Part shown: positions 25,992 to 35,016 of the stretch, piece by piece | How positions within the stretch are numbered: the stretch's first letter is position 1 | Layout: each line of letters opens with the position of its first letter | Source of the DNA: Chloroflexota bacterium | Lineage (GTDB): Bacteria > Chloroflexota > Limnocylindria > Limnocylindrales > CSP1-4 | Assembly: GCA_016191345.1 (NCBI GenBank) | Contig: JACPOU010000037.1 | Coordinates: forward strand, 93,598-157,597 | DNA length: 64,000 bases | Direction: 5' to 3' | The notes under the pieces: generated by a model | The model's database searches: none | What the model was told of the DNA's origin: nothing | Seen by the model: the letters and a program-made list of their open reading frames with translations, nothing else | Translations under genes and position numbers: made by a program

Positions 25992-27431
25992 GTGACCGCG
26001 TCCTCGAGCCCCTTCCCGCACCCGGCCCTGCCCGACCGGCCGCCCTTCGCCCTGCGGGCTCGCATCCTGACCCCGACGGATGCCGGGGCCACCGCCTTCC
26101 ACCGGGACGGGATCGTCGAAGTCGATTCCGCGGGGCGCATCGCCTGGGTCGGCCCGGCCGAGTTCCGCCCGAGCGCAGCCGGGGATCGCGAGCCGGTCCC
26201 CGCCCTTGACCTCCGGCCGCTCGTCATCATGCCCGGCCTCGTGGACCTCCACGCCCACCTGCCGCAGCTGCCGAACGCGGGCCTGGGCGCGGGCCTCGAC
26301 CTCCTGACGTGGCTCCAGCGCTACATCTTTCCCCTCGAGCGGCGGTTCGATGACGCGGCCGCCGCCGCGGAGCTGGCCCCGGCCGCATTCCGGGCGTTCG
26401 CGTCGGTGGGGACCACGACGGTCCTCGCCTACGGGGCCGTGTTCGCCGCCTCGATGGAGGGCGCGTTTCGCGCGGCCGAGCGGCACGGCATCCGGGCCAT
26501 CCTCGGCAAGGTGATGATGGATCGCATCACCTACGACGAGGGCATCGACCGGACGACGATCCTCGATCGCTCGCTCCGCGAATCCGAGGAGCTCTGCGCG
26601 AAATGGCACGGCGCGGACGAGGGCCGGCTGGGTTACGCCGTCACGCCCCGGTTCGCGGTCTCCTGCACGGCGGACATGCTCCGCGAATCCGCGGCCCTCG
26701 CGGCGCGGACGGGGGCCTGGTGGCAGACCCACGTCTCCGAGGATCCCGGCGAGATCGCCGAGGTGGCCCGGCTCTTCCCCGAGGCGCGGGACTACGTCGA
26801 CGTCTACGACCGTGCCGGCGGCCTCGGCCCGAGGACGGTCCTCGCCCACGCGGTCCACCTGTCCGACCGCGAGCTGGCCCGCCTCGTGGAGAGCGGCACG
26901 AACGTCGCCCACTGCCCGGCCTCGAACCTGTTCCTCGCTTCGGGGGTCATGCCGCTGGCGCGGTACCTCGAGGCCGGCCTGGCGATCGGGATGGGCTCCG
27001 ACGTCGCCGGGGGCCCGGATCCCTCGATCTTCTCGGCGATGCGGGTCGGCGCCTATGCCCAGAGCGCACGGCGGACGCTCCTCGGCGAGTCGCAGCCGGT
27101 CCTCGGCCCGCTGGACTGGATCCGCCTCGGCACGCTCGACGGCGCGCGGGTGCTCGGCCTCGGGGACCGGATCGGGTCGATCGAGGCGGGCAAGGAGGCG
27201 GACCTCATCGCCATCGACGCCGGGCTCACCGCCCCGGTCCGCCACGCCGACGAGGCGCTCGCCGGGCACCTGGAGGGCAGCGGGCCGCACCACCACCCTG
27301 GCCGGACGTTCGATTCGGCCGACGACCCCTCGGACATCGCGAGCCGCCTCATCTTCCGGCCGCACCCGGACATGGTCCGGGGCGCGTGGGTCCGCGGACG
27401 TCGAGTGGAGGGTCCCGCGGGGGCGGGCTGA
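25992..27431 (+). CDS. Guanine deaminase
   Basis: The 479-residue zinc amidohydrolase of the guanine deaminase type converts guanine to xanthine. Diagnostic blocks: PGLVDLHAHLPQLPNAG (about 81-97), the ERRFDD region, YAVTPRFAVSC, WWQTHVSED, VLAHAVHLSD, NVAHCPASNLFLASG, and the late Asp in MGSDVAGG. The last blocks separate it from chlorohydrolases and S-adenosylhomocysteine deaminases, which share the fold. It faces away from the run containing xanthine dehydrogenase, which uses its product, so a common regulator of the 77-bp divergent region is plausible. No transporter for guanine is in the window. Confidence 0.9.
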   Translation: MTASSSPFPHPALPDRPPFALRARILTPTDAGATAFHRDGIVEVDSAGRIAWVGPAEFRPSAAGDREPVPALDLRPLVIMPGLVDLHAHLPQLPNAGLGAGLDLLTWLQRYIFPLERRFDDAAAAAELAPAAFRAFASVGTTTVLAYGAVFAASMEGAFRAAERHGIRAILGKVMMDRITYDEGIDRTTILDRSLRESEELCAKWHGADEGRLGYAVTPRFAVSCTADMLRESAALAARTGAWWQTHVSEDPGEIAEVARLFPEARDYVDVYDRAGGLGPRTVLAHAVHLSDRELARLVESGTNVAHCPASNLFLASGVMPLARYLEAGLAIGMGSDVAGGPDPSIFSAMRVGAYAQSARRTLLGESQPVLGPLDWIRLGTLDGARVLGLGDRIGSIEAGKEADLIAIDAGLTAPVRHADEALAGHLEGSGPHHHPGRTFDSADDPSDIASRLIFRPHPDMVRGAWVRGRRVEGPAGAG

Positions 27432-27465
27432 ACCGGAGGTGGCGGGCCGATGGGGCCCGCGGGCG

Positions 27466-27669
27466 CTACTTGCGCTTGGTCCGGAACTGGTTGAGGTGGG
27501 TCGTCCAGTCCGAGCCGCCGGTCGTGTTCGTCGCGCAGCTGCCGTGCCAGCCGCAGACGCACGTGATCAGCTGGTCCTTGTGCCGGTACGTGTCGATCAC
27601 GTGACGGAGGGGCTCGGGCTCGCCGTTGCGCACGGACGGGCGGGTCAGGGAGAGCGGACGACCGTTCAC
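27466..27669 (-). CDS. Small protein with a Cys-rich CxCGWHGSC motif, unknown
   Basis: A 67-residue protein from the GTG at 27669 (AGAGG 5 nt upstream; a longer start at 27753 is possible). The middle contains HVIDTYRHKDQLITCVCGWHGSC, then GGSDWTTHLNQFR. Three Cys and several His could form a zinc site. The regular, non-repetitive composition argues for a real gene. It follows the GlcD-like gene on the same strand, 126 bp away. I know no family. Confidence 0.6.
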   Translation of the reverse strand: MNGRPLSLTRPSVRNGEPEPLRHVIDTYRHKDQLITCVCGWHGSCATNTTGGSDWTTHLNQFRTKRK

Positions 27670-27795
27670 TGATACCTCTGGGCACGGAGGATGCCGCGCA
27701 ATGGCGGGCTCGCATTGTGCCCGAAATCGGCCGATTCCGCCAGCCGCCGGCACCGGCTCAGGGCCCGGGGCCCGCCCCGCCGACCGGCGGCCCTG

Positions 27796-29208
27796 CTAGA
27801 GGACGCGTCCCGGATTCAGGATCCCGAGGGGATCGAGCGCGGCCTTGATCGAGCGCATGACCGCGACGGCCGCGTCGCCGCGCTGGATCGGGAGCCACTC
27901 GCGGCGCGCCGCCCCGATCCCGTGCTCCGCGGTGACCGTCCCGCCCAGGTCGAGGGCGGCGCGGAAGATCTCGTCTCGGACGCGGTGCGTCAGCTCCGCC
28001 GCGGCCGGGTCGTCGGGCGCGAAGATGAGGTTCGGATGGAGGTTCCCGTCGCCGGCATGGCCGAACGTCGCGCAGCGGACGCCGTGCGCGGCCGCGATCC
28101 GGGCGATCGCCCGCAGGAGCGCCGGGACGGCGGCCCGCGGGACCCCCACGTCCTCCAGGCGCACCGTGCCCTGCCGCTCCAGCGCCCGAAGGGCGAGCCG
28201 CCGCGCCTGGCGCAGCCAGTCGGCTTCCTGGGGATCGGCCGCGCGGACCACGGCGTGGCTGCCCGCGGCGATGCAGGCCGCCTCGGCACGGGTGATCTCG
28301 TCGGCCGCCCCCGCCCCCGGCGCGTCGCTCTCGACCATGAGCATCGCCTCGGCTGTCGTGTCGAGGCCCAGGTGGTGCCAGTCCTCGACCGCGGCGATGG
28401 TCTCCCGGTCGAGGAGCTCGAGGGTCACCGGCACGAGGCCGGCCGCGGTCATGCCCGCCACCGCCTCGCCCGCCGCGTCGAGGTCGGCGAAGAACGCCAG
28501 GAGCGTCGACCGCGGCCCGGGCGCGGGACGGAGACGGAGCGTGGCCTCGGTGATGATCCCGAGTGTCCCCTGGCTACCGACGAAGAGGTGGGTCAGGCTG
28601 TAGCCCGCGACGTCCTTGACGTTCCGGCCGCCGGTCCGGATGACGGTCCCGTCGGCGAGGACGACCTCGAGCCCGAGCACGGCGTCTCGAGTCTGGCCGT
28701 ACTTCACGCAGCACAGCCCACCCGCGTTCGTGCCGAGGTTGCCGCCGATCGAGCAGGTCTCGTAGCTCGCCGGATCCGGTGCGTAGAACAGGCCCTCCGC
28801 CGCGGCGGCGGCCTTGAGGGTCGCGTTGATGACGCCGGGCTGGGTGACGACGCAGAGGTTGGCCCGGTCGATCTCGAGAATCCGGTCCATGCGGGTGAGC
28901 GCGATCGTGAGGGCACCCTCGATCCCGGCCGCACCGCCCGACAGGCCCGTGCCGGCGCCCCGCGGCACGACTGCCACTCCGTGGCGGGATGCGAGCCGGA
29001 GGAGCCCGGCGACGTCCGCGGTCGTCCCGGGGAGGGCCACGGCACCGGGCAGGCCGGCGTCCAGGTAGGCCGTCTCGTCCCGCCGGTAGGACTCACGATC
29101 GACCTCGTCGGTGAGGAGCCGGACACCCGGCAACTCGGCGCGGGCCGCCTCGAGGAGGGCGGCGAGAGGCGCGGGATCGGCCGGCACGGCGATCGGCGAG
29201 GTGGCCAT
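27796..29208 (-). CDS. GlcD-type FAD-linked oxidase (glycolate/D-lactate dehydrogenase family)
   Basis: The 470-residue flavoprotein has a PCMH-type FAD domain (PRGAGTGLSGG, GGNLGTNAGG) and a C-terminal FAD-linked oxidase domain with FGHAGDGNLHPN and TAEHGIG. It matches glycolate oxidase subunit GlcD and D-lactate dehydrogenases. No GlcE or GlcF subunit lies beside it, so it may act alone or with an unlinked partner. Glycolate oxidation gives glyoxylate, which the malate synthase encoded about 9 kb away could use, but D-lactate or 2-hydroxyglutarate are equally possible substrates. The ATG at 29208 is 6 nt after TACGAT. Divergent from the M1-like lipoprotein gene, 52 bp away. Confidence 0.9.
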   Translation of the reverse strand: MATSPIAVPADPAPLAALLEAARAELPGVRLLTDEVDRESYRRDETAYLDAGLPGAVALPGTTADVAGLLRLASRHGVAVVPRGAGTGLSGGAAGIEGALTIALTRMDRILEIDRANLCVVTQPGVINATLKAAAAAEGLFYAPDPASYETCSIGGNLGTNAGGLCCVKYGQTRDAVLGLEVVLADGTVIRTGGRNVKDVAGYSLTHLFVGSQGTLGIITEATLRLRPAPGPRSTLLAFFADLDAAGEAVAGMTAAGLVPVTLELLDRETIAAVEDWHHLGLDTTAEAMLMVESDAPGAGAADEITRAEAACIAAGSHAVVRAADPQEADWLRQARRLALRALERQGTVRLEDVGVPRAAVPALLRAIARIAAAHGVRCATFGHAGDGNLHPNLIFAPDDPAAAELTHRVRDEIFRAALDLGGTVTAEHGIGAARREWLPIQRGDAAVAVMRSIKAALDPLGILNPGRVL

Positions 29209-29214
29209 GGTCGC

Positions 29215-29220
29215 ATCGTA
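29215..29220 (-). promoter_or_regulatory. Leaderless-type -10 (TACGAT) of the GlcD-like gene
   Basis: TACGAT lies 6 nt before the ATG at 29208. The opposite strand carries a second TACGAT for the divergent gene. Confidence 0.5.
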
Positions 29221-29247
29221 GCCGCGCACGGTCCTTGCCTGCGCCCG

Positions 29248-29253
29248 TACGAT
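29248..29253 (+). promoter_or_regulatory. Leaderless-type -10 (TACGAT) of the M1-like lipoprotein gene
   Basis: TACGAT ends 7 nt before the ATG at 29261. Confidence 0.5.
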
Positions 29254-29260
29254 CCGCGAA

Positions 29261-30715
29261 ATGACGTTTCGTCTCGGGGGACTCGCCGGCCTGCTCCTCG
29301 TTGCCGCCGCCTGCGGGCCGGCCCCATCGACGACGCCGCGGACCAGCCTGCCAGCGACCGGCGGCGACGGCCCCTCGCCGTCAGTCACGGCCAGCGCCGG
29401 TCCGACCCCGAGCGGTGCCGCTCCGTCGCCGTCCCCGGAGCCGTCCCCGTCCCCGGTGACGGGGATCGTGCCGGGCAGCGTCGACCGGACGAGCCTGGGC
29501 ATCACCGCCAGCTACGCGGTCGATGCGACGATCGCGGTGCGGACCGGGAGCCTCGACGTCACGACGGTCATCACCGCCCGCAACGACTCCGGCGACGGGA
29601 TCGACCGCCTCGAGCTGAACACGATCGCGGCCGCGCTGGGCGGCATGGTCATCACCGGCGCGACGGTGGACGGCGGGTCGGTCTCGCCGACCGTCGCCGA
29701 CCAGACCATCCTGGTGCCGCTCGGCGGCATCCTCCCCGCCGGCGCCTCGACGACGGTCCGGATCGCCTACCAGGCAACGCTTCGCCGGGGCCTGGCCGGG
29801 TCCGACTGGATGTTCACCCGGTCGAACGGAACGCTCGCGATGTACCGCTGGATCCCCTGGATCAGCCGGGCCGTCCCGTTCGACCGGCCGAACCAGGGCG
29901 ACCCGTTCGTGACGCCCTCGAGCCCGTCCGTGGAGGTCGAGCTCCTGACCGACCAGCCGATGGTCCTCGCGGCCCCGGCGGCTGACCTGGTCAAGGTGGC
30001 GGCGGGCGCCGGCAGCGCCTGGTCGTTCACGATGCAGAACGTCCGTGACGTGTCCCTCGTGCTGGCACCCGACTTCCGCCTGACCGAGAGGGAGGTCGGT
30101 GGGGTCGCCATCCGAGCCTACGCCCGGCCGGGCGGCCTGTCGGGCGATCGGCTCGTGTCCCTCGCCGAGCACGCGATCTCGGCCGAGTCGCGCCTGCTGA
30201 ACGTGGCCTATCCCCTGCCCGCCCTCACCGTCGTCGAGACCGAGGGCGGCTTCGGGCTGGAATCGCCGGGCCTCATCTGGATTCCTGACGACGCCGATGC
30301 CACGAACCTGGCGTACATCGTCCATCACGAGACGGCCCACCAGTGGTTCTACGGCGTGGTCGGCAGCGACCAGCAGGCGGAGCCGTTCGCGGACGAGGCG
30401 GCCGCGGACCTCCTGGCCCGGACCGCGCTCGGGACGATCCGGCGGAGCCGCTGCGCCGAGGACGACCTGGACCGGGCGATCACCGCCTATACCCGGGCCT
30501 GCTACTACGAGGTCATCTACGTCCAGGGCGGCCTGCTCCTCGACGCCATCCGCCGCGACATCGGGACGGAGCGCTTCTGGACGGCGCTTCGCGGGTACAT
30601 CGAGGCCAACCGGAACGGGCTGAGCGGGACGAAGGCGCTCCTCGACGTCCTGCGTGCCGCGAGCCCGGTGGACCTGCTGCCCCTCCTCGAGTCGCGGTTT
30701 CCCTCGCTCTACTGA
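29261..30715 (+). CDS. Surface lipoprotein with M1-like gluzincin domain
   Basis: The 484-residue lipoprotein starts with a short signal peptide ending in the lipobox VAAAC (Cys about residue 19). A Ser/Pro/Thr-rich linker of about 45 residues follows, then a beta-rich region and a gluzincin active site. The site is HETAHQWFYG (about 355-364) with the third ligand Glu in FADEAA, nineteen residues after the second His, exactly the M1 aminopeptidase spacing. It lacks the GAMEN-like exopeptidase motif in recognisable form, so activity may be endoproteolytic. It would sit outside the membrane and cut peptides or polypeptides. Substrate unknown. Confidence 0.85.
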   Translation: MTFRLGGLAGLLLVAAACGPAPSTTPRTSLPATGGDGPSPSVTASAGPTPSGAAPSPSPEPSPSPVTGIVPGSVDRTSLGITASYAVDATIAVRTGSLDVTTVITARNDSGDGIDRLELNTIAAALGGMVITGATVDGGSVSPTVADQTILVPLGGILPAGASTTVRIAYQATLRRGLAGSDWMFTRSNGTLAMYRWIPWISRAVPFDRPNQGDPFVTPSSPSVEVELLTDQPMVLAAPAADLVKVAAGAGSAWSFTMQNVRDVSLVLAPDFRLTEREVGGVAIRAYARPGGLSGDRLVSLAEHAISAESRLLNVAYPLPALTVVETEGGFGLESPGLIWIPDDADATNLAYIVHHETAHQWFYGVVGSDQQAEPFADEAAADLLARTALGTIRRSRCAEDDLDRAITAYTRACYYEVIYVQGGLLLDAIRRDIGTERFWTALRGYIEANRNGLSGTKALLDVLRAASPVDLLPLLESRFPSLY

Positions 30716-30754
30716 TGCCCGGCGTGGATCCGCGCATCCGCGCGGCACGCATGG

Positions 30755-30817
30755 GCCGGCCGGCAGCCGCCGGCCGGCAGGGCAAGATCGCTGGCTTGCC
30801 GGCCCACGGCGAGCCAG
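30755..30817. terminator. Two GC hairpins between convergent genes
   Basis: Hairpin 1 has perfect 10-bp arms GCCGGCCGGC (30755-30764 and 30769-30778) with a 4-nt loop. Hairpin 2 pairs CTGGCTTGCC (30791-30800) with GGCGAGCCAG (30808-30817), with one G-T pair. Neither has a T-tract. They lie between the ends of the M1-like and BioY genes and could stop transcription from both sides. Confidence 0.45.
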
Positions 30818-30881
30818 GCGGACGTGACCCGTGGATCGGCGTCCGCGGCCGCCCGTCGTCGGCGCGACGGGTCAGCGAGGC

Positions 30882-31526
30882 TCAGCGGTCTCCGGGACGC
30901 CGGCCGACGAGCCACCACGCGGCAGGGAACGCGCCCGCGGCCAGGGCCACCTTCACGGCGTCACCGGCGAGGAAGGGCGTCAGCCCGTTGGCGATCGCCC
31001 AGTCGAGCGGCTGACCGGCCGCGACCGCGAGCCAGGGCACGCCGAGGAGGTAGATGAGGACGCTGCCGAGGAGCATCGCCCCGATCGAGCCGAGGACATT
31101 GCGATCCCAGCCGAGCTCCGCGAGCCGGCCCACGACCGCGGCGGCGAGGATGAACCCGACGAGGTAGCCGCCGGTCGTTCCGAGGAGCACCTCGACCCCG
31201 TGCCGGCCACCGGCGAACACCGGCAGGCCCACGAGCCCGAGCAGCAGATACAGGCCGCTCGAGGCGATCCCGCGCCGGAAGCCGAGCGCACCGCCCGCGA
31301 GCAGGACCGCGAAGGTCTGGCCGGTGACCGGGACCGGATTGCCCGGGAGGTAGAAGCGGACCTGCGCGGCAAGGGCGATGAGCAGGGTGCCGGCCAGGAT
31401 CAGGGCGAAATGACGGGCGCGAACCCCGATCCCCTCGGAGACGCGGATCGGGACGAGGAAGTCCGCGATCGTGATGCCGCGCTCCTGCGCCGGCAGCCGG
31501 TCCAGCCTCGGCACCGTGATCGTCAA
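30882..31526 (-). CDS. bioY: BioY-type biotin transporter substrate-binding subunit
   Basis: The 214-residue membrane protein of the BioY S-component family has about six hydrophobic segments and the FYLPGNPVPVTGQTFAVLLAGGALGFRRG block, followed by YLLLGLVGLPVFAGG. BioY captures biotin with or without ECF energising modules; no EcfA or EcfT gene is nearby. The start is the TTG at 31526, which has GGAGG at 7 nt; no ATG or GTG gives a full N-terminus without a long unrelated extension. It is 86 bp downstream of the ABC permease gene. Confidence 0.88.
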   Translation of the reverse strand: MTITVPRLDRLPAQERGITIADFLVPIRVSEGIGVRARHFALILAGTLLIALAAQVRFYLPGNPVPVTGQTFAVLLAGGALGFRRGIASSGLYLLLGLVGLPVFAGGRHGVEVLLGTTGGYLVGFILAAAVVGRLAELGWDRNVLGSIGAMLLGSVLIYLLGVPWLAVAAGQPLDWAIANGLTPFLAGDAVKVALAAGAFPAAWWLVGRRPGDR

Positions 31527-31612
31527 CCCTCTTCCTCCGTGGGTTCGCGAACTCCCCTTCGCGCCCGGCGAGTCTAGCAGACGGGGTTCGCCGGACCGCG
31601 CCCGACGGAGGG

Positions 31613-34132
31613 CTATTCGAACTGGAGCGCCCGGACGATCGAGATGCGCGAGGCCAGCCGCGAGGGGTACCAGGCAGCGATGACGGGTCCTGCCAGCCCG
31701 AGGACCGCAGCGACGCCGATCGAGCCCCACGGGATGCCCACCGACGGCCGGAGATCCCCGGCCAGGAAGAGCAGGACGAGGCCGGCGATCAGCCCGACGA
31801 CGGCCCCGAGCACCGCCCCGACGAGCCCCAGCACCGCCGCTTCGACGACGACCATCCGGGACGCCTGGCCGCGGCTCATCCCGATCGCCCGCAGCACGCC
31901 GATCTCCCGGACGCGCTCGACGACGCTCATCGTCAGCGTGTTGACGATGCCCAGGCCGGCGACGAGGACGGCGATCAGCGCGAGGGCATCGAACAGCCCG
32001 AACACCCGCCCCAGCGCGTCCGTGACCGCGCCCTGGATTCGCGCCAGGGGGGTTGGCTCGAGGGCCAGCCCGCGAGCCGCCGTCTCGAGCGCCGCCCGGT
32101 CCGCGGCACTCGCGTCGGGCGCGAAGCGGACGGCGAAGACGTCCGCGCCGGTCACGCCGAGCGATCCCGTGGCGTCCGGCCAGCCGACGAGGATGGCCTC
32201 GCCGCCGCCGGCCGGGATGGACCGCTCCACAATGCCCGCGACCCGGAGCTCGGCGCTCCGTCCGTTGCCGAGGGCGAGCGTGATCGTGTCGCCGAGGCGC
32301 AACCCGAGGCGCGTCGCGGAGGCCGCGGGAAGGATCGTGGAGCCGCCCGCGTCCAGGGCCGGGAGGGCGGTCGCCCGGTCGCCCGCGACGAACGTCAATC
32401 GCCCGTCGGCAAGGAGATCCGCGCCGACGACCGCAGCGGCGTCGAAGCGGACGCCCCGGACGGCCAGGTCGAACGTCGCGATCGGGCTGACTCGCTGCAC
32501 GCCGTTCACCGCGCCGAGGATGCCCCGGACGCCCTCGCCCTCCGCCACGGGCCGGATGGAGGTCACGACCTCGTCGCCCGGCACGACGCTCTCGAGCCAG
32601 GCGGTGGCCGCGTTCCGGGCGGCCTGAGCGGTCCAGCCGAGCGCGACGATCATGGCGAGGCCGACGACGAGCGAGCCGAGGGTGAGCGCCGTCCGGGACC
32701 GGTCCCGCGCGAGCGATCCGCGGGCGAGCCGCTCCTCGAGCCGGAGCAGCCCGGCGATCGGCGCCCCGAGCAGGCGTGCCATCGGCGGCAGGAGGAAGGG
32801 CGTCGCGAGCGTCGCGACGAGCAGAACCGCGTAGACGGCGAGCGCGCGGTCGGCCCCGAGGCTCCCGGCCGCGGGTGGCCAGACGAGGAGCGCGATGACC
32901 GCCACGGCCACGAAGACCGCGGCGATCCAGCGGAGGCGGGAGCGGCGCGCCGCCGGAAGGTCCAGCCGTGCCCTGAGTGCCTCGACGGGCGAGATCCGGG
33001 CGGCGCGGACGGCCGGCTCCACGGCGCCCGCGATCGTGATCGCGACGCCGACGATGAACGCCAGGGCGAGGCTGCCCGGATCGAGGCCCACCACCTCGGC
33101 CGGGAAGCCGGTCAGCGCGCGGACGGAGCTCGCCATGAGGTTCCCGAGGGCCGCCCCGGCGACGAGGCCGAGCGCGGACCCGAGCAGGCCGATGAAGAGC
33201 GCCCCGGCGAGGACGAACCGGATGACCTGCGCCCGGGTCGCGCCGGCGGCCCGCAGGAGGCCCACCTCGCGCGATCGTTCCCCGACCGTCATCGAGAGCG
33301 TGTTGACGATGAGGAACGCGCCGACGAAGAGGACGATTGCGGCGATGAGCGCGGTCGTGGCCTGGAAATCGGCTGTCGAGGCCCGCAGGCCGGCCGCGAG
33401 GTCGGCGGGCGAGGACAGGACGTACGGCTCGGTCGTGATCCGGGTGGCCAGGGCGCTCGCCACGGCCGTGGCGGTCGTGCCCTCCCGGAGGCCGATATCG
33501 ACGCGCGACACGCCCGTCGCGGCGAAGGCGTTGCGGGCGACCTCGATGGGCACGATGACCGTCCGTCCCGCCGCGCCCGCCACCGGCCCGGGCCCGGCGA
33601 GGATCCCGACGACGCGGAGGACCGCTGGCGCGCCGGCTCCCTGGATGGTGATCTCGCTGCCGAGGCCGTAGCCGTCCTCGCGGGCCAGGAACTCGGTGAT
33701 GAGGGCGGACGTCTCGCCGGGCCGGGTCAGTGCCGAGCCGGACGTGAGCTGGAGATCGTGGAGGAGCACGTACGACGACGGCTCGACGCCCACGACGGTC
33801 ACCGCGTCATGCGCGCCGCTGCCCGGCCCGAGGCCGGTCGCCGCGAGGAACGTCCGCTTCTCGATCGTGGGCGCAATGACGGCCACGCCGTCTGTCCCCC
33901 GGATCGCCTCGACGGCCTGGTCGGAGAGGCCGCCCTCGACGAACGCGGAGACGCGGAGGTCGGCGCTCCCGACGACGTCGCGGACCGTCCGGTCCACGGC
34001 CGCGTCCAGGCCGGCGCTCATCGCGAGCGACGCGGACAGGACCGCCACGCCGAGGGTCACGCCGAGGATCGTGAGGAGCGTTCGAAGCGGCCGCGCTGCG
34101 AGCGTTCGCCAGGCGAGCCGGTCCAGGCCCAT
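31613..34132 (-). CDS. Large ABC permease with two FtsX-like domains
   Basis: The 839-residue permease of the MacB/FtsX/LolC superfamily carries two FtsX domains. An N-terminal helix (LRTLLTILGVTLGVAVLSASL) and a periplasmic domain open the protein. Three-helix blocks occur in the middle (about 250-400) and at the C-terminus (about 710-835), the latter with an NTLTMSVVERVREIGVLRAIG signature. Such transporters move lipoproteins, peptides or signals outward rather than import nutrients. The gene is 3 bp downstream of its ATPase partner. Substrate unknown. Confidence 0.9.
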   Translation of the reverse strand: MGLDRLAWRTLAARPLRTLLTILGVTLGVAVLSASLAMSAGLDAAVDRTVRDVVGSADLRVSAFVEGGLSDQAVEAIRGTDGVAVIAPTIEKRTFLAATGLGPGSGAHDAVTVVGVEPSSYVLLHDLQLTSGSALTRPGETSALITEFLAREDGYGLGSEITIQGAGAPAVLRVVGILAGPGPVAGAAGRTVIVPIEVARNAFAATGVSRVDIGLREGTTATAVASALATRITTEPYVLSSPADLAAGLRASTADFQATTALIAAIVLFVGAFLIVNTLSMTVGERSREVGLLRAAGATRAQVIRFVLAGALFIGLLGSALGLVAGAALGNLMASSVRALTGFPAEVVGLDPGSLALAFIVGVAITIAGAVEPAVRAARISPVEALRARLDLPAARRSRLRWIAAVFVAVAVIALLVWPPAAGSLGADRALAVYAVLLVATLATPFLLPPMARLLGAPIAGLLRLEERLARGSLARDRSRTALTLGSLVVGLAMIVALGWTAQAARNAATAWLESVVPGDEVVTSIRPVAEGEGVRGILGAVNGVQRVSPIATFDLAVRGVRFDAAAVVGADLLADGRLTFVAGDRATALPALDAGGSTILPAASATRLGLRLGDTITLALGNGRSAELRVAGIVERSIPAGGGEAILVGWPDATGSLGVTGADVFAVRFAPDASAADRAALETAARGLALEPTPLARIQGAVTDALGRVFGLFDALALIAVLVAGLGIVNTLTMSVVERVREIGVLRAIGMSRGQASRMVVVEAAVLGLVGAVLGAVVGLIAGLVLLFLAGDLRPSVGIPWGSIGVAAVLGLAGPVIAAWYPSRLASRISIVRALQFE

Positions 34133-34135
34133 GCC

Positions 34136-34888
34136 CTAGAGGCCCAGCTGCGCGAGGCGGGCGATAAGCGGCGCTGCCGAGTGATCCGGCCGCCGGCCGA
34201 GGGCGATGTCGTCCCGGATCCGGCCGTCGCCGATGACGAACACCCGGTCCGCGTAGGCCGCGGCACGGGCATCGTGGGTCACGAGCACGATCGTCTGGCC
34301 GGCCGCATCGCAGGACTTCCAGAGCGCGTCCAGGATCTCGCCGCCCGTCGTGTAGTCGAGGTTCCCGGTCGGCTCGTCGGCGAGCAGGACGGATGGCCTC
34401 GTGACGAGCGCCCGGGCGACCGCGACCCGCTGCTGCTCGCCGGCCGACAGCTGGTCCGGCCGGTGGCGCTCCTTGCCCGTGAGCTCCACGAGGTCGATGA
34501 CGTCCCGGATCCGGTCCCGCAGCTCGCCCCGGGTCGCGTCCTGGCCGGCGATCGTGAACGGCAGGGCGATGTTCTCCCGGACGTCGAGGAGCGGGATGAG
34601 GTTGAACGCCTGGAAGACGAAGCCGGTCCGCTCACGCCGGAGGCGGGTGGCCGCGTCGTCCGAGAGGTGGCTGATGTCCACCCCCTCGAAGACGACCGAG
34701 CCGGTCGTCGGCTGGTCGAGGCCGCCCAGGAGCTGGAGGAGCGTGCTCTTGCCGGATCCCGAGGGGCCCATGAGGGCCACGAACTCGCCTGGCTGGACGG
34801 CCAGGGAGACGCCCTTCAGGGCCTCGACGGTGGACTGGCCGAGCTCGAACTGCTTCGTGAGGTCATGCACCTCGATGATCGGGGGCAT
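34136..34888 (-). CDS. LolD/MacB-type ABC ATPase
   Basis: The 250-residue cytosolic ATPase carries Walker A GPSGSGKST (about 40-48), signature LSAGEQQRVAVARAL, Walker B LLADEPTGNLD and the H-loop VTHD, all intact. It energises the large FtsX-type permease whose gene follows within 3 bp. The LSAGE variant of the signature is normal for this subfamily. The ATG at 34888 has GGAGAA upstream. It is preceded by a gap of about 130 bp and the CAP-domain gene on the same strand. Confidence 0.93.
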   Translation of the reverse strand: MPPIIEVHDLTKQFELGQSTVEALKGVSLAVQPGEFVALMGPSGSGKSTLLQLLGGLDQPTTGSVVFEGVDISHLSDDAATRLRRERTGFVFQAFNLIPLLDVRENIALPFTIAGQDATRGELRDRIRDVIDLVELTGKERHRPDQLSAGEQQRVAVARALVTRPSVLLADEPTGNLDYTTGGEILDALWKSCDAAGQTIVLVTHDARAAAYADRVFVIGDGRIRDDIALGRRPDHSAAPLIARLAQLGL

Positions 34889-35016
34889 CGCTTCTCCGAT
34901 GTCGGGGGTGGCGGCATGGGCCGCGGCCAGTGTAGTCGGAGGCACGGCGCGGGGCAGCGTGGTGGGCACGGGCGACGGGTCGGCGGGCGCCATGCCGGGC
35001 GGCCGGCGGCGCAGGA

